Translations under genes and position numbers: made by a program
In this document: positions 51,804-60,524 of the stretch, in pieces
Layout: each line of letters starts with the position of its first letter
Position numbering within the stretch: the first letter of the stretch is position 1
Source: Pseudomonas shirazensis
Lineage (GTDB): Bacteria; Pseudomonadota; Gammaproteobacteria; Pseudomonadales; Pseudomonadaceae
Assembly (NCBI RefSeq): GCF_014268785.2
Contig: NZ_JABWRD020000005.1
Coordinates: 1-64,000, forward strand
Length of the DNA stretch: 64,000 nt
Direction of reading: 5' to 3'
Notes under the pieces: model-generated
The model's database searches: none
What the model was told of the DNA's origin: nothing
The model's input: the letters and a program-made list of their open reading frames with translations, nothing else

Positions 51804-53021
51804 TCACAGCAGGGAACGACCTTTGTTTGCGGCGATCCTCATACGCAGTGCGTTGAGCTTGATGAAGCCAGCCGCGTCAGCCTGATTGTATGCGCCGCCA
51901 TCTTCCTCGAAGGTAGCGATGTTGGCATCGAACAACGAATCGTCGGATTTGCGGCCGACCACGGTGACGTTGCCTTTGTACAGCTTCAAGCGAACTACGC
52001 CGTTCACGTTGACCTGCGAAGCGTCGATCATCTGCTGCAGCATGATCCGCTCCGGGCTCCACCAGTAGCCGGTGTAGATCAGGCTGGCGTACTTGGGCAT
52101 CAGCTCGTCTTTCAGGTGAGCCACTTCACGGTCGAGGGTGATCGACTCGATGGCGCGGTGAGCGCGCAGCATGATGGTGCCGCCAGGGGTCTCGTAGCAG
52201 CCACGCGACTTCATGCCGACGTAACGGTTCTCGACGATGTCCAGACGGCCAATGCCGTTGGCGCCGCCGATGCGGTTGAGGTCGGCCAGCACGGTAGCTG
52301 GCGACTTGTCGACGCCGTCGATGGCAACGATGTCGCCATTGCGGAAGGTCAGCTCGAGGTAGGTCGCCTGGTCAGGGGCGTTCTCCGGGGAGACGCTCCA
52401 CTTCCACATGTCTTCTTCGTGCTCGGTCCAGGTGTCTTCCAGCACGCCGCCTTCATAGGAGATGTGCAGCAGGTTGGCGTCCATCGAGTACGGCGACTTC
52501 TTCTTGCCGTGGCGCTCGATCGGGATGCCGTGCTTCTCGGCGTAATCCATCAGCTTCTCGCGGGACAGCAGGTCCCACTCGCGCCATGGTGCAATGACCT
52601 TGACGCCTGGCTTGAGCGCGTAGGCGCCGAGCTCGAAACGAACCTGGTCGTTGCCCTTGCCGGTCGCACCGTGGGAAATGGCGTCAGCGCCAGTTTCGTT
52701 GGCGATCTCGATCAGACGTTTGGCGATCAGCGGACGCGCGATGGAAGTACCCAGCAGGTACTCGCCTTCGTAGACGGTGTTGGCGCGGAACATCGGGAAC
52801 ACGAAGTCACGCACGAATTCTTCGCGCAGGTCATCGATGTAGATTTCTTTCACGCCCATCGCCTGAGCCTTGGCGCGGGCCGGTTCGACCTCTTCGCCCT
52901 GGCCTAGGTCAGCGGTGAAGGTCACCACTTCGCAGTTGTAGGTGTCCTGCAGCCACTTGAGAATCACCGAAGTATCAAGGCCGCCGGAATACGCCAGTAC
53001 GACCTTATTTACGTCCGCCAT
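51804..53021 (-). CDS. argG: Argininosuccinate synthase
   Basis: A 405-aa enzyme that joins citrulline and aspartate using ATP in arginine synthesis. PP-motif AYSGGLDTSVILKWL at the N-terminus; FTADLGQGEEVEPAR; SHGATGKGNDQVRFE; typical length of the bacterial long type. Monocistronic with a strong terminator. Its pathway partner argF lies 8 kb away on the other strand. Confidence 0.98.
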   Translation of the reverse strand: MADVNKVVLAYSGGLDTSVILKWLQDTYNCEVVTFTADLGQGEEVEPARAKAQAMGVKEIYIDDLREEFVRDFVFPMFRANTVYEGEYLLGTSIARPLIAKRLIEIANETGADAISHGATGKGNDQVRFELGAYALKPGVKVIAPWREWDLLSREKLMDYAEKHGIPIERHGKKKSPYSMDANLLHISYEGGVLEDTWTEHEEDMWKWSVSPENAPDQATYLELTFRNGDIVAIDGVDKSPATVLADLNRIGGANGIGRLDIVENRYVGMKSRGCYETPGGTIMLRAHRAIESITLDREVAHLKDELMPKYASLIYTGYWWSPERIMLQQMIDASQVNVNGVVRLKLYKGNVTVVGRKSDDSLFDANIATFEEDGGAYNQADAAGFIKLNALRMRIAANKGRSLL

Positions 53022-53158
53022 GCCATCACTCCACGGGGTTTACGGAAAGCCGTCGATTCTACCGGCCTCGCGGGCAAATTTACAGTGGGGCGACAGCTTC
53101 TGACGACAAAGCGACAAGAACTTTCGATACAGCGACCAACGGTCGCGGATCTGGCTGT

Positions 53159-54094
53159 TTACAGTTGCTTGGCCGCAGGCGCAGGGGCCGCAGGAGCGCC
53201 AGCTGGGGAAGGCTCGACCGCTTTTTCCGCCGGTTTGGCCACTGGCGTGACGCGATCCAGTTCGATGTTGACGCGACGGTTACGCGCCCGATTGGCCGCG
53301 CTGTTGTTCTTCGCCAGCGGGTAGCGCTCGCCATGGAAGCGCACGATGATCTGCGTTTCAGGCACACCATGTGCGACCAGATACTCGGCAACCGCCAGCG
53401 CCCGGCGCCGCGAGTCCTCGCGATTGGCCAGACGATTGCCACCGTTGTCGGAATGACCGTTGAGCTCGATGTGATTGACCGTCGGATCGGCCTTCAGGTA
53501 ATCGAGAATCACGTCCAGCCGAGCCCGGCCATTGCTGTCCAGTTCGACCCCACGCGGGAAGGCGACCTGCGTCTGGCGAATCTGGTCGTAGTTCATCGGC
53601 AACAGCTTGCTCGCGCACAGCTGATAGTCGTTGAACGCCTTCGCAAAGCTGACGGGCAGCACTCGCACTTCCATTGCTCGACCACCCTCGCCGGCATGGT
53701 TGCGCACGACCGTGCTACGCCCATCCATCAGGCCGTTGATCAAGCGACTGGCCTGGCCTTGCGAGGACGTGAACAACACCCCACTGCGGGCCAGGCGTAC
53801 GGCACCGAGACTGACATCACTGCGCCCCGGCTGCCATGGCGCAGCGGCGGCGAGCAAGGTGGCAGAGCCGGCGCCGAGCAGGTTGGTGTCCGAGCGCAGG
53901 CGGAAGGTTGGTTGCTCGCCTGCGCGACGCACGAACTCGCCACTGCCAAAGCCGTCTATCGGCTGGACCAGGCGGCATTCGAATTGATCGCCTTCGACCG
54001 TCCAGGCGATGTTCTCCATCCGGGTCTGGAAGGTCAATGCGCCTGCCGGCAGGCTGGCAAACAAGGTGAACAGGGCTAGGTAACGCTGGCGCAC
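53159..54094 (-). CDS. motY: Flagellar stator-associated protein MotY (OmpA family)
   Basis: A 311-aa protein with a Sec signal (MRQRYLALFTLFASLPAGALT), a MotY N-terminal domain (about 22-160) and an OmpA peptidoglycan-binding domain (LNGHSDNGGNRLANREDSRRRALAVAEYL, RARNRRVNIEL). MotY forms the T ring around the flagellar basal body and supports stator function. GTG start at 54094 with GGAG 6 bases ahead, preferred over the GTG four codons upstream. Pro/Ala-rich tail. The same argG-motY-pyrC-rnt order occurs in P. aeruginosa. Confidence 0.9.
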   Translation of the reverse strand: MRQRYLALFTLFASLPAGALTFQTRMENIAWTVEGDQFECRLVQPIDGFGSGEFVRRAGEQPTFRLRSDTNLLGAGSATLLAAAAPWQPGRSDVSLGAVRLARSGVLFTSSQGQASRLINGLMDGRSTVVRNHAGEGGRAMEVRVLPVSFAKAFNDYQLCASKLLPMNYDQIRQTQVAFPRGVELDSNGRARLDVILDYLKADPTVNHIELNGHSDNGGNRLANREDSRRRALAVAEYLVAHGVPETQIIVRFHGERYPLAKNNSAANRARNRRVNIELDRVTPVAKPAEKAVEPSPAGAPAAPAPAAKQL

Positions 54095-54224
54095 GGGCGG
54101 CTCCACAAATTCTGACGGCTTACCTGCAGGCTATCGGTCGAGCGCCGGAAAACTTGATAGCCGTGCTCGACCAAGGGTTTTCCGGTAGCATTCGCACTTG
54201 AGTTCGACCCGCCTGGAATCCCCA

Positions 54225-55271
54225 ATGTCCGACCGCCTGACCCTCCTGCGTCCCGATGACTGGCATATCCATCTGCGCGATGGTGCTGTCCTGCCCCACA
54301 CCGTTGGCGACGTAGCGCGTACCTTCGCCCGCGCCATTGTCATGCCCAACACGGTTCCGCCGGTGCGCGATGCCGCCGAAGCGGGTGCCTACCGCGAGCG
54401 GATCCTTGCCGCGCGCCCAGTTGGCAGCCGCTTCGAGCCGCTGATGGTGCTGTACCTTACCGACCGTACCAGTGCCGATGACATCCGCGCGGCCAAGGCC
54501 AGTGGTTTTGTCTACGCCGCCAAGCTGTACCCGGCTGGCGCCACGACCAACTCCGATTCCGGCGTGACCAGCATCGACAAGATCTTCCCGGCCATCGAAG
54601 CCCTTGCCGAAACCGGCATGCCGCTGCTGGTGCACGGTGAAGTGACGCATGCCGATGTCGACGTATTCGACCGCGAAAAACGCTTTATCGACGAGCACAT
54701 GCGCCGTCTGGTCGACCGCTTCCCGACGCTCAAGGTGGTGTTCGAACACATCACCACGGCCGATGCCGCGCAGTTTGTCAGTGAAGCACCGGCCAATGTC
54801 GGTGCGACCATTACCGCTCAGCACTTGCTGTACAACCGCAACCACATGCTGGTCGGCGGTATTCGCCCGCACTTCTATTGCCTGCCGATCCTCAAGCGCA
54901 ACACCCACCAGGTGGCGCTGCTGGACGCTGCTACCAGCGGCAATCGCAAGTTCTTCCTTGGCACCGACTCGGCGCCCCACGCCCAGCACGCCAAGGAAGC
55001 CGCCTGCGGCTGCGCCGGTTGCTACACCGCGTATGCGGCGATCGAGATGTACGCCGAAGCGTTTGAACAGCGCAACGCGCTGGACAAGCTGGAAGGTTTT
55101 GCCAGCCTGCATGGCCCAGCGTTCTATGGCCTGCCAGCAAACACCGACCGGATTACTCTGGTCCGTGAAGAATGGACTGCGCCAAGCAGCCTGCCGTTTG
55201 GCGACAACCTTGTGATTCCGCTGCGCGCCGGTGAAAAACTGCGCTGGCGCCTGCTGGAGGAAAACGCGTGA
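54225..55271 (+). CDS. pyrC: Dihydroorotase
   Basis: A 348-aa class II dihydroorotase of pyrimidine synthesis. Zinc motif HIHLRDG; carbamylated Lys in LYPAGATTNSDSGVT; GTDSAPHAQHAKE. ATG at 54225. Its stop overlaps the rnt GTG start by 4 bases, so the two genes are translationally coupled. Confidence 0.97.
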   Translation: MSDRLTLLRPDDWHIHLRDGAVLPHTVGDVARTFARAIVMPNTVPPVRDAAEAGAYRERILAARPVGSRFEPLMVLYLTDRTSADDIRAAKASGFVYAAKLYPAGATTNSDSGVTSIDKIFPAIEALAETGMPLLVHGEVTHADVDVFDREKRFIDEHMRRLVDRFPTLKVVFEHITTADAAQFVSEAPANVGATITAQHLLYNRNHMLVGGIRPHFYCLPILKRNTHQVALLDAATSGNRKFFLGTDSAPHAQHAKEAACGCAGCYTAYAAIEMYAEAFEQRNALDKLEGFASLHGPAFYGLPANTDRITLVREEWTAPSSLPFGDNLVIPLRAGEKLRWRLLEENA

Positions 55272-55930
55272 GCGAAGATCTGTACGAAGACGACCAGGAA
55301 GTTTCCAGCGGTGGCCCACGCCACCCGATGGCCGAGCGCTTCCGCGGTTACCTGCCGGTTGTTATCGATGTCGAGACCGGTGGCTTCAACAGCGCTACCG
55401 ATGCCCTGCTGGAGATCGCTGCGGTCACCATCGGCATGGACGAGAAGGGTTTCCTGTTCCCTGAACACACGCACTTCTTCCGCGTCGAGCCGTTTGAAGG
55501 CGCCAACATCGAGGCGGCGGCACTGGAATTCACCGGGATCAAGCTTGACCACCCACTGCGCATGGCAGTGAGTGAAGAGAGCGCGCTGACCGAAATCTTC
55601 CGCAGCGTTCGCAAGTCGCTCAAGTCCAACGGCTGCAAGCGGGCGATCCTGGTCGGCCACAACAGCAGCTTTGACCTGGGCTTCCTCAATGCTGCGGTTG
55701 CGCGCAATGACCTCAAGCGCAATCCGTTCCACCCATTCTCCAGCTTCGACACTGCTACCCTGGCCGGCCTCGCCTACGGGCAGACCGTACTGGCGCGAGC
55801 ATGCCAGAGCGCCGACATCGATTTCGACGGCCGTGAGGCGCATTCGGCGCGTTATGACACCGAGAAGACTGCCGAGCTGTTCTGCGGCATCGTCAACCGC
55901 TGGAAGGATCTGGGCGGCTGGCGCGATTGA
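55268..55930 (+). CDS. rnt: Ribonuclease T
   Basis: A 220-aa DEDD exonuclease that trims tRNA 3' ends. Exo motifs: DVETGGFN, HNSSFDLGFLN, HSARYDTEKTAELF. GTG start inside the pyrC stop (GTGA). Standard length. Confidence 0.97.
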   Translation: MSEDLYEDDQEVSSGGPRHPMAERFRGYLPVVIDVETGGFNSATDALLEIAAVTIGMDEKGFLFPEHTHFFRVEPFEGANIEAAALEFTGIKLDHPLRMAVSEESALTEIFRSVRKSLKSNGCKRAILVGHNSSFDLGFLNAAVARNDLKRNPFHPFSSFDTATLAGLAYGQTVLARACQSADIDFDGREAHSARYDTEKTAELFCGIVNRWKDLGGWRD

Positions 55931-55964
55931 TTGCAGCCAGAGAAGCGGCCTTGCATCCTGTCTC

Positions 55965-56093
55965 TAGGAGCGGCCTTGTGTCGCGAAAGGCCGCGTAGCG
56001 GGCCCGGCAGTTTTGCGGCGCTGTACACATCCTGGGGCCGCTACGCAGCCCTTTCCGACCGGTCCGGCGCCCCGGCAAGCCCGCTCCTACACA
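55965..56093. repeat. REP pair (BIME-like) downstream of rnt
   Basis: Two copies in inverted orientation: TAGGAGCGGCCTTGTG...AAAGGCCGCGTAGCGG at left, and CCGCTACGCAGCCCTTT... CCGGCAAGCCCGCTCCTAC at right. The CCCGCTCCTAC end is the typical terminus of P. putida REP elements. It sits between the ends of convergent rnt and the peroxiredoxin gene, as REPs usually do. Confidence 0.85.
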
Positions 56094-56126
56094 GGGTGCG
56101 GTGTCTGTGGGGCGCGCGGCGGACAC

Positions 56127-56157
56127 AAAAAAACCGGCCACTTGGGCCGGTTTTTTT
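56127..56157. terminator. Terminator of the peroxiredoxin gene
   Basis: AAAAAAACCGGCC, loop ACTTG, GGCCGGTTTTTTT: both flanks have A or T runs, bidirectional. Follows the minus-strand stop by 12 bases. Confidence 0.9.
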
Positions 56158-56168
56158 ATGCGTGGCGA

Positions 56169-56771
56169 TTACAGCTTGCCGGCATTCTCGCTCAGGTAAG
56201 CAGCAACGCCTTCTGGCGAAGCGTTCATGCCCTTGTCGCCTTTTTTCCAGTTGGCAGGGCAGACTTCGCCGTGCTCTTCGTGGAATTGCAGAGCGTCAAC
56301 CAGACGCAGCAGCTCGTCCATGTTACGGCCCAGCGGCAGGTCGTTGATGATCTGCGAGCGGACAACGCCGTTCAGGTCGATCAGGAAGGCGCCACGGAAG
56401 GCTACGCCGCCTTCGGACTCAACGTCGTAGGCCTTGCAAATTTCGTGGGTGATGTCAGCCGCCAGGGTGTACTTGACCTGGCCGATGCCACCGTTGTTGA
56501 CCGGGGTGTTACGCCAGGCGTTGTGAGTGAAGTGCGAGTCGATCGACACGCCGATCACTTCGACGTTGCGCGCAGCGAAGTCTGGAATGCGGTTGTCCAG
56601 CGCGATCAGCTCGGACGGGCAGACGAAGGTGAAGTCCAGCGGGTAGAAGAATACCAGGCCGTACTTGCCCTTGATCGCCGAAGCGAGGTTGAAGCTGTCG
56701 ACGATTTCGCCGTTGCCCAGCACAGCTGGAACGGTGAAGTCGGGGGCTTGTTTACCAACGAGTACGCTCAT
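56169..56771 (-). CDS. Typical 2-Cys peroxiredoxin (AhpC/TsaA family)
   Basis: A 200-aa thiol peroxidase. Peroxidatic Cys51 in FTFVCPSEL, resolving Cys171 in GEVCPANW. Reduces hydrogen peroxide and organic peroxides. ATG at 56771 with AGGAG 8 bases ahead, so the upstream frame is rejected. Divergent from bfd; a shared control region may link both to iron and oxidative stress, an inference. Confidence 0.93.
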   Translation of the reverse strand: MSVLVGKQAPDFTVPAVLGNGEIVDSFNLASAIKGKYGLVFFYPLDFTFVCPSELIALDNRIPDFAARNVEVIGVSIDSHFTHNAWRNTPVNNGGIGQVKYTLAADITHEICKAYDVESEGGVAFRGAFLIDLNGVVRSQIINDLPLGRNMDELLRLVDALQFHEEHGEVCPANWKKGDKGMNASPEGVAAYLSENAGKL

Positions 56772-56917
56772 CGTTATCTCCTGATGAAGGTGAAAAAACG
56801 TTGCCCGGCGGCAAACCCGCCAAGCATCCAGCAAAGGCTGACCATCATACACAGGTTAAGATGACAGGCCAGGTCCAACCGCCGGTCGCCCTTGCACATT
56901 TAGTTTCAGAAACCGCT

Positions 56918-56946
56918 TTGACAAGCATTCTCATTACTATTACTCT
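56918..56946 (+). promoter_or_regulatory. Candidate bfd promoter overlapped by a Fur-box-like sequence
   Basis: TTGACA (56918-56923) is a consensus -35 element; 17 bases later lies a weak TACTCT. The intervening AAGCATTCTCATTACTATTACT (in reverse GTAATAGTAATGAGAATGCTT) matches the NATAAT-repeat style of Fur boxes. bfd is Fur-repressed in many Pseudomonas. Confidence 0.65.
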
Positions 56947-56981
56947 CCATCGCATCGACTCAACGACGATGGTCAGCCTCT

Positions 56982-57203
56982 ATGTATGTGTGTCTTTGTG
57001 TCGGCGTCACCGACGGACAGATTCGCGATGCGATCTACGAGGGATGCTGTAGCTACAAGGAAGTCCGGGCGGCCACCAACGTGGCGAGCCAATGCGGCAA
57101 GTGCGCGTGCCTTGCCAAGCAGGTGGTGCGTGAGACGTTGACCGACCTCCAGGTCAGCCAGCAGCCCGCCCTGCCCTATCCCGTCGAATTTAATGCAGTC
57201 TGA
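56982..57203 (+). CDS. bfd: Bacterioferritin-associated ferredoxin Bfd
   Basis: A 73-aa [2Fe-2S] protein with cysteines 4, 6, 38, 41 (CLC and CGKC). Bfd reduces the haem of bacterioferritin to release stored iron. Promoter region looks Fur-controlled. The partner bfr lies 200 bases downstream on the same strand, after a terminator. Confidence 0.96.
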   Translation: MYVCLCVGVTDGQIRDAIYEGCCSYKEVRAATNVASQCGKCACLAKQVVRETLTDLQVSQQPALPYPVEFNAV

Positions 57204-57224
57204 TTTCCCCCCGTATTTTTAAGA

Positions 57225-57250
57225 ACCGGACCTTGCGTCCGGTTTTTTTA
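57225..57250 (+). terminator. Terminator of bfd
   Basis: ACCGGAC, loop CTTGC, GTCCGGT, then TTTTTT. It separates bfd from bfr, so the two are not one transcript. Confidence 0.9.
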
Positions 57251-57406
57251 TGCCTTTAATTCAATAAGTTAGCGTGCCAACGCGGTTCACAAACATTCTT
57301 ATTCCGATTAAATTTCATTTATTATTCAACAACTTAGGTTTGACACTGGAAGTTGTCAGGCTCAGACTTCGGGTATTGACACACTCAACACGGCAGGAAT
57401 ACGGAC

Positions 57407-57880
57407 ATGAAAGGCGACGTCAGCGTCATCCAGCATCTCAACAAGATCCTCGGGAACGAGCTGGTCGCTATCAACCAGTACTTCCTGCACGCGCGTATGT
57501 ATGAAGACTGGGGCCTCAACGCCCTGGGCAAGCGCGAGTACAAAGAGTCCATCGAGGCGATGAAGGACGCAGACAAGCTGATCAAGCGCATCCTGTTCCT
57601 CGAAGGCCTGCCTAACGTGCAGGACCTGGGTAAGCTGCTGATCGGCGAGCACTCCAAAGAGATGCTGGAATGCGACCTGAAGATCGAGCAAAGCGGCCTG
57701 ATCGATCTCAAGGCAGCTATTGCGCACTGCGAAACTTCTGGCGACTTCGGCTCGCGGGAAATGCTGGAAGACATCCTTGAATCCAAGGAAGAGCACATCG
57801 ACTGGCTGGAAACCCAGCTGAGCCTGATCGACAAGATCAGCATCGAGAACTACCTGCAGTCGCAGATGGGCGAAGAGTAA
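57407..57880 (+). CDS. bfr: Bacterioferritin, haem-binding type with incomplete ferroxidase site
   Basis: A 157-aa ferritin-like protein, MKGDVSVIQHLNKILGNELVAINQYFLHARMY. Haem ligand Met52 is kept. Of the ferroxidase residues, Glu18, Glu94 and His130 are present but positions 51, 54 and 127 are Ala, Asp and Lys instead of Glu, His and Glu. It likely stores iron together with another, complete subunit encoded elsewhere, as in heteropolymeric bacterioferritins. The GGAAT before the ATG is weak as a ribosome site. Confidence 0.93.
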   Translation: MKGDVSVIQHLNKILGNELVAINQYFLHARMYEDWGLNALGKREYKESIEAMKDADKLIKRILFLEGLPNVQDLGKLLIGEHSKEMLECDLKIEQSGLIDLKAAIAHCETSGDFGSREMLEDILESKEEHIDWLETQLSLIDKISIENYLQSQMGEE

Positions 57881-57894
57881 CTCTCAGCCCATAT

Positions 57895-57925
57895 GAAAAA
57901 GCCCCGCCAAGTGCGGGGCTTTTTC
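57895..57925. terminator. Terminator after bfr
   Basis: GAAAAAGCCCCGC, loop CAAGT, GCGGGGCTTTTTC: a 13-bp perfect stem 15 bases past the stop. Works both ways, toward grxD too. Confidence 0.92.
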
Positions 57926-57968
57926 ATGCCTGGGCAAACAACTTTGGCTGCTTGCCCAGTAAGGTCAA

Positions 57969-58307
57969 TCAGGCTTCGGAAGCCTTGGCAGCATTGGCAG
58001 CCGCTTCCTTGACCAGCTTTTGCAGCTCACCGTTCTCGAACATCTCGATCATGATGTCGCTGCCGCCGACCAGTTCACCGGCAACCCACAGCTGTGGGAA
58101 GGTCGGCCAGTTGGCGTACTTGGGCAGGTTGGCGCGGATTTCCGGGTTCTGCAGGATGTCGACATAGGCGAATTTCTCGCCACAGCCCATAACAGCCTGG
58201 GCCGCCTTGGACGAAAAGCCGCACTGAGGCGCGTTCGGCGAGCCTTTCATGTAAAGCAGAATGGTGTTGTTGGCAATCTGCTCTTTGATTGTTTCGATGA
58301 TATCCAT
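57969..58307 (-). CDS. grxD: Monothiol glutaredoxin GrxD (CGFS type)
   Basis: A 112-aa glutaredoxin with the CGFS active site at residues 29-32 (MKGSPNAPQCGFSSKA) and WPTFPQLWVAGELVGGSDI. Such proteins hold and transfer [2Fe-2S] clusters and interact with BolA proteins, rather than acting as thiol reductases. C-terminal Ala-rich tail. Convergent with bfr. Confidence 0.96.
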   Translation of the reverse strand: MDIIETIKEQIANNTILLYMKGSPNAPQCGFSSKAAQAVMGCGEKFAYVDILQNPEIRANLPKYANWPTFPQLWVAGELVGGSDIMIEMFENGELQKLVKEAAANAAKASEA

Positions 58308-58415
58308 GAAGCACCTCGTCTGAACTTTCCGACTCGATGGTCGGCACGGTCAGCCATTGTATCGGAAAGCCCGGCCGTGGGTCGACCTGCACGCGGTCGG
58401 ATCAGCAGTGCGCGT

Positions 58416-60524
58416 TCAAACGGCCGTGACCCGCACCGGCACACCATTCAACGCAGCATTGCCCGACACGGCGTCACGCTGCAGCTCGTCGGTAAGATCA
58501 TTGGCACTGACCCCTGGCTGCTCAGCGGCGATCTGCAATCGCGCGCCCTGGCGGCGATGGCCGAAGCCATGGGGCAGGCTGACCACGCCGGGCATGATCT
58601 CGCTGCTGGCCTGCACGTCCACCTCGACCACACCCGTGCGCGATTGAATGCTCACGCGCTGGCCATCCCTCAACTGACGCTGCTGCATATCATCGGGATG
58701 CATCAGCAACTGATGGCGCGGCTTGCCTTTTACCAGCCGATGAAAGTTATGCATCCACGAATTGTTGCTGCGCACGTGCCGGCGACCGATCAACAGCAGC
58801 TCGTCCGGCGCTGCCGGGGCCTGTCTGGCAAGGCGCTGCAAGTCTTCAAGCAGTTGCGTCGGCGCTGCCTCGACCGCTTTGCCGGGGGTAGCCAGGCGCG
58901 CGGCCAGGTTGGCGCGCAAGGGCCCCAGGTCCAGGCCGTGTGGATGCTGATCCAGGGCGTCCAGTGACAACGCCCACGGCGACGCCTGGCCATAGCGGCC
59001 GTGGCGCAACGCCAGGTCGATCATCTGCGCCGGGGGCATGGTCGGCTTCAGTTCCTTCTGCGCACGCCTGGCGAACGCCTTGGCCAGACCAACGAAGATC
59101 TCCCAGTCGTGCAACGCACCGGCAGGCTTGGCCAGCACTGCCCGATTGAAACGGGTGACATTGCGCACCGCCAGCAGGTTGAAGGTGGTGTCGTAGTGGT
59201 CGTTTTCCAGTGCCGTGGTCGACGGCAAGATCAGGTCAGCGTGGCGCGTGGTTTCGTTGAGGTACAGGTCGATGCTGAGCATGAACTCAAGGCCGCCCAA
59301 GGCCTGGTCCAGTTGACGGCCATTGGGCGTCGACAACACCGGATTGCCCGCCACGGTGATCAGCGCCCGCACCTGGTCAGCACCGGGCACGAGCATCTCC
59401 TCGGCCAAAGCTGCCACGGGTAGCTCGCCGGCGTATTCCGGCAACCCGGAGACGCGGCTCTGCCAGGCATTGAAATGGCCGCCTGAGCTTGTAGCGACCA
59501 GATCCACCGCAGGCTCTGTGCACAACGCCCCACCGACCCGATCAAGATTGCCGGTCACCAGATTGATCAGCTGGATCAGCCAATGGCAAAGGCTGCCGAA
59601 GGCCTGGGTCGAGACGCCCATGCGGCCATAACAGACCGCCCGTTCGGCTGCAGCGAAATCCCGCGCCAGTTGCCGAATCTGCTCGGCAGGCACCCCGCAC
59701 ACTGCGCTCATGCGCTCAACATCGAACGGCGCAATCGCTGCGCGGACCTGCTCCAGGCCATTGACCGGCAAGTGCGAGCTCTTGGCCAGATCCTCTGCAA
59801 ACAGGGTATTGAGCAAGCCACACAGCAATGCAGCGTCAGTGCCCGGGCGGATGAACAGGTGCTGATCGGCAATGGCGGCCGTTTCGCTGCGGCGCGGATC
59901 GATCACCACCAGTTGCCCGCCGCGGGCGTGCAGTGCTTTGAGGCGCTTGTGCACGTCCGGTACGGTCATGATACTGCCATTGGAGACCAGCGGATTGCCG
60001 CCCAGAATCAGCATGAAGTCGGTGTGATCGATGTCAGGGATCGGCAGCAACAGGCCGTGGCCATACATCAGATGGCTGGTCAGGTGCTGCGGCAGTTGGT
60101 CCACCGAGGTTGCCGAAAAGCGGTTGCGGGTCTTTAGCAGGCCAAGGAAGTAGTTGCTGTGGGTCATCAGCCCGTAGTTGTGCACGCTGGGGTTGCCCTG
60201 ATACACCGCCACCGCGTTGCGCCCGTGCGCCTGCTGAATGCTCCAGAGTTTCTCTGCAGCCAGCTCGAATGCAGCCTCCCAGTCGATCGGCTGCCAGCGC
60301 TCGCCAACCCGTTGCAGCGGTTGTCGGAGGCGATCCGGATCGTCCTGTATATCCTCCAATGCTACCGCCTTGGGACAGATATGGCCGCGACTGAACGTAT
60401 CGAGCGGATCGCCTTTGATCGAGACGATGCGTGCAGCCGCGCCGATAGGCTGGTCGATCTCGATGTTCAGGCCACAGATGGCCTCGCACAGATGACACGC
60501 ACGATGATGCACAGTGGTGGCCAT
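58416..60524 (-). CDS. Molybdopterin oxidoreductase with N-terminal 4Fe-4S site
   Basis: A 702-aa protein of the DMSO reductase superfamily. The cluster motif is CHLCEAICGL ... HICPKA (residues 10-50). NSYFLGLL, the Mo-bis-MGD contacts, and a C-terminal molydopterin dinucleotide-binding domain (RHVRSNNSWMHNFHRLVKGKP) follow. No signal peptide, no partner subunits nearby, so it is a cytoplasmic soluble enzyme; substrate unknown (formate dehydrogenase-like and nitrate reductase-like members exist). ATG at 60524 has GGAG 10 bases ahead and starts right at the cluster domain; the longer frame is rejected. Confidence 0.88.
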   Translation of the reverse strand: MATTVHHRACHLCEAICGLNIEIDQPIGAAARIVSIKGDPLDTFSRGHICPKAVALEDIQDDPDRLRQPLQRVGERWQPIDWEAAFELAAEKLWSIQQAHGRNAVAVYQGNPSVHNYGLMTHSNYFLGLLKTRNRFSATSVDQLPQHLTSHLMYGHGLLLPIPDIDHTDFMLILGGNPLVSNGSIMTVPDVHKRLKALHARGGQLVVIDPRRSETAAIADQHLFIRPGTDAALLCGLLNTLFAEDLAKSSHLPVNGLEQVRAAIAPFDVERMSAVCGVPAEQIRQLARDFAAAERAVCYGRMGVSTQAFGSLCHWLIQLINLVTGNLDRVGGALCTEPAVDLVATSSGGHFNAWQSRVSGLPEYAGELPVAALAEEMLVPGADQVRALITVAGNPVLSTPNGRQLDQALGGLEFMLSIDLYLNETTRHADLILPSTTALENDHYDTTFNLLAVRNVTRFNRAVLAKPAGALHDWEIFVGLAKAFARRAQKELKPTMPPAQMIDLALRHGRYGQASPWALSLDALDQHPHGLDLGPLRANLAARLATPGKAVEAAPTQLLEDLQRLARQAPAAPDELLLIGRRHVRSNNSWMHNFHRLVKGKPRHQLLMHPDDMQQRQLRDGQRVSIQSRTGVVEVDVQASSEIMPGVVSLPHGFGHRRQGARLQIAAEQPGVSANDLTDELQRDAVSGNAALNGVPVRVTAV

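Noticed and set aside
55965..56093. CRISPR-like repeats
   Set aside because: Only two copies in inverted orientation, no spacer series; it is a REP pair.
57340..57403. Two TTGACA boxes as bfr promoters
   Set aside because: Neither has an acceptable -10 at 16-18 bases; without mapping the start they are not called.
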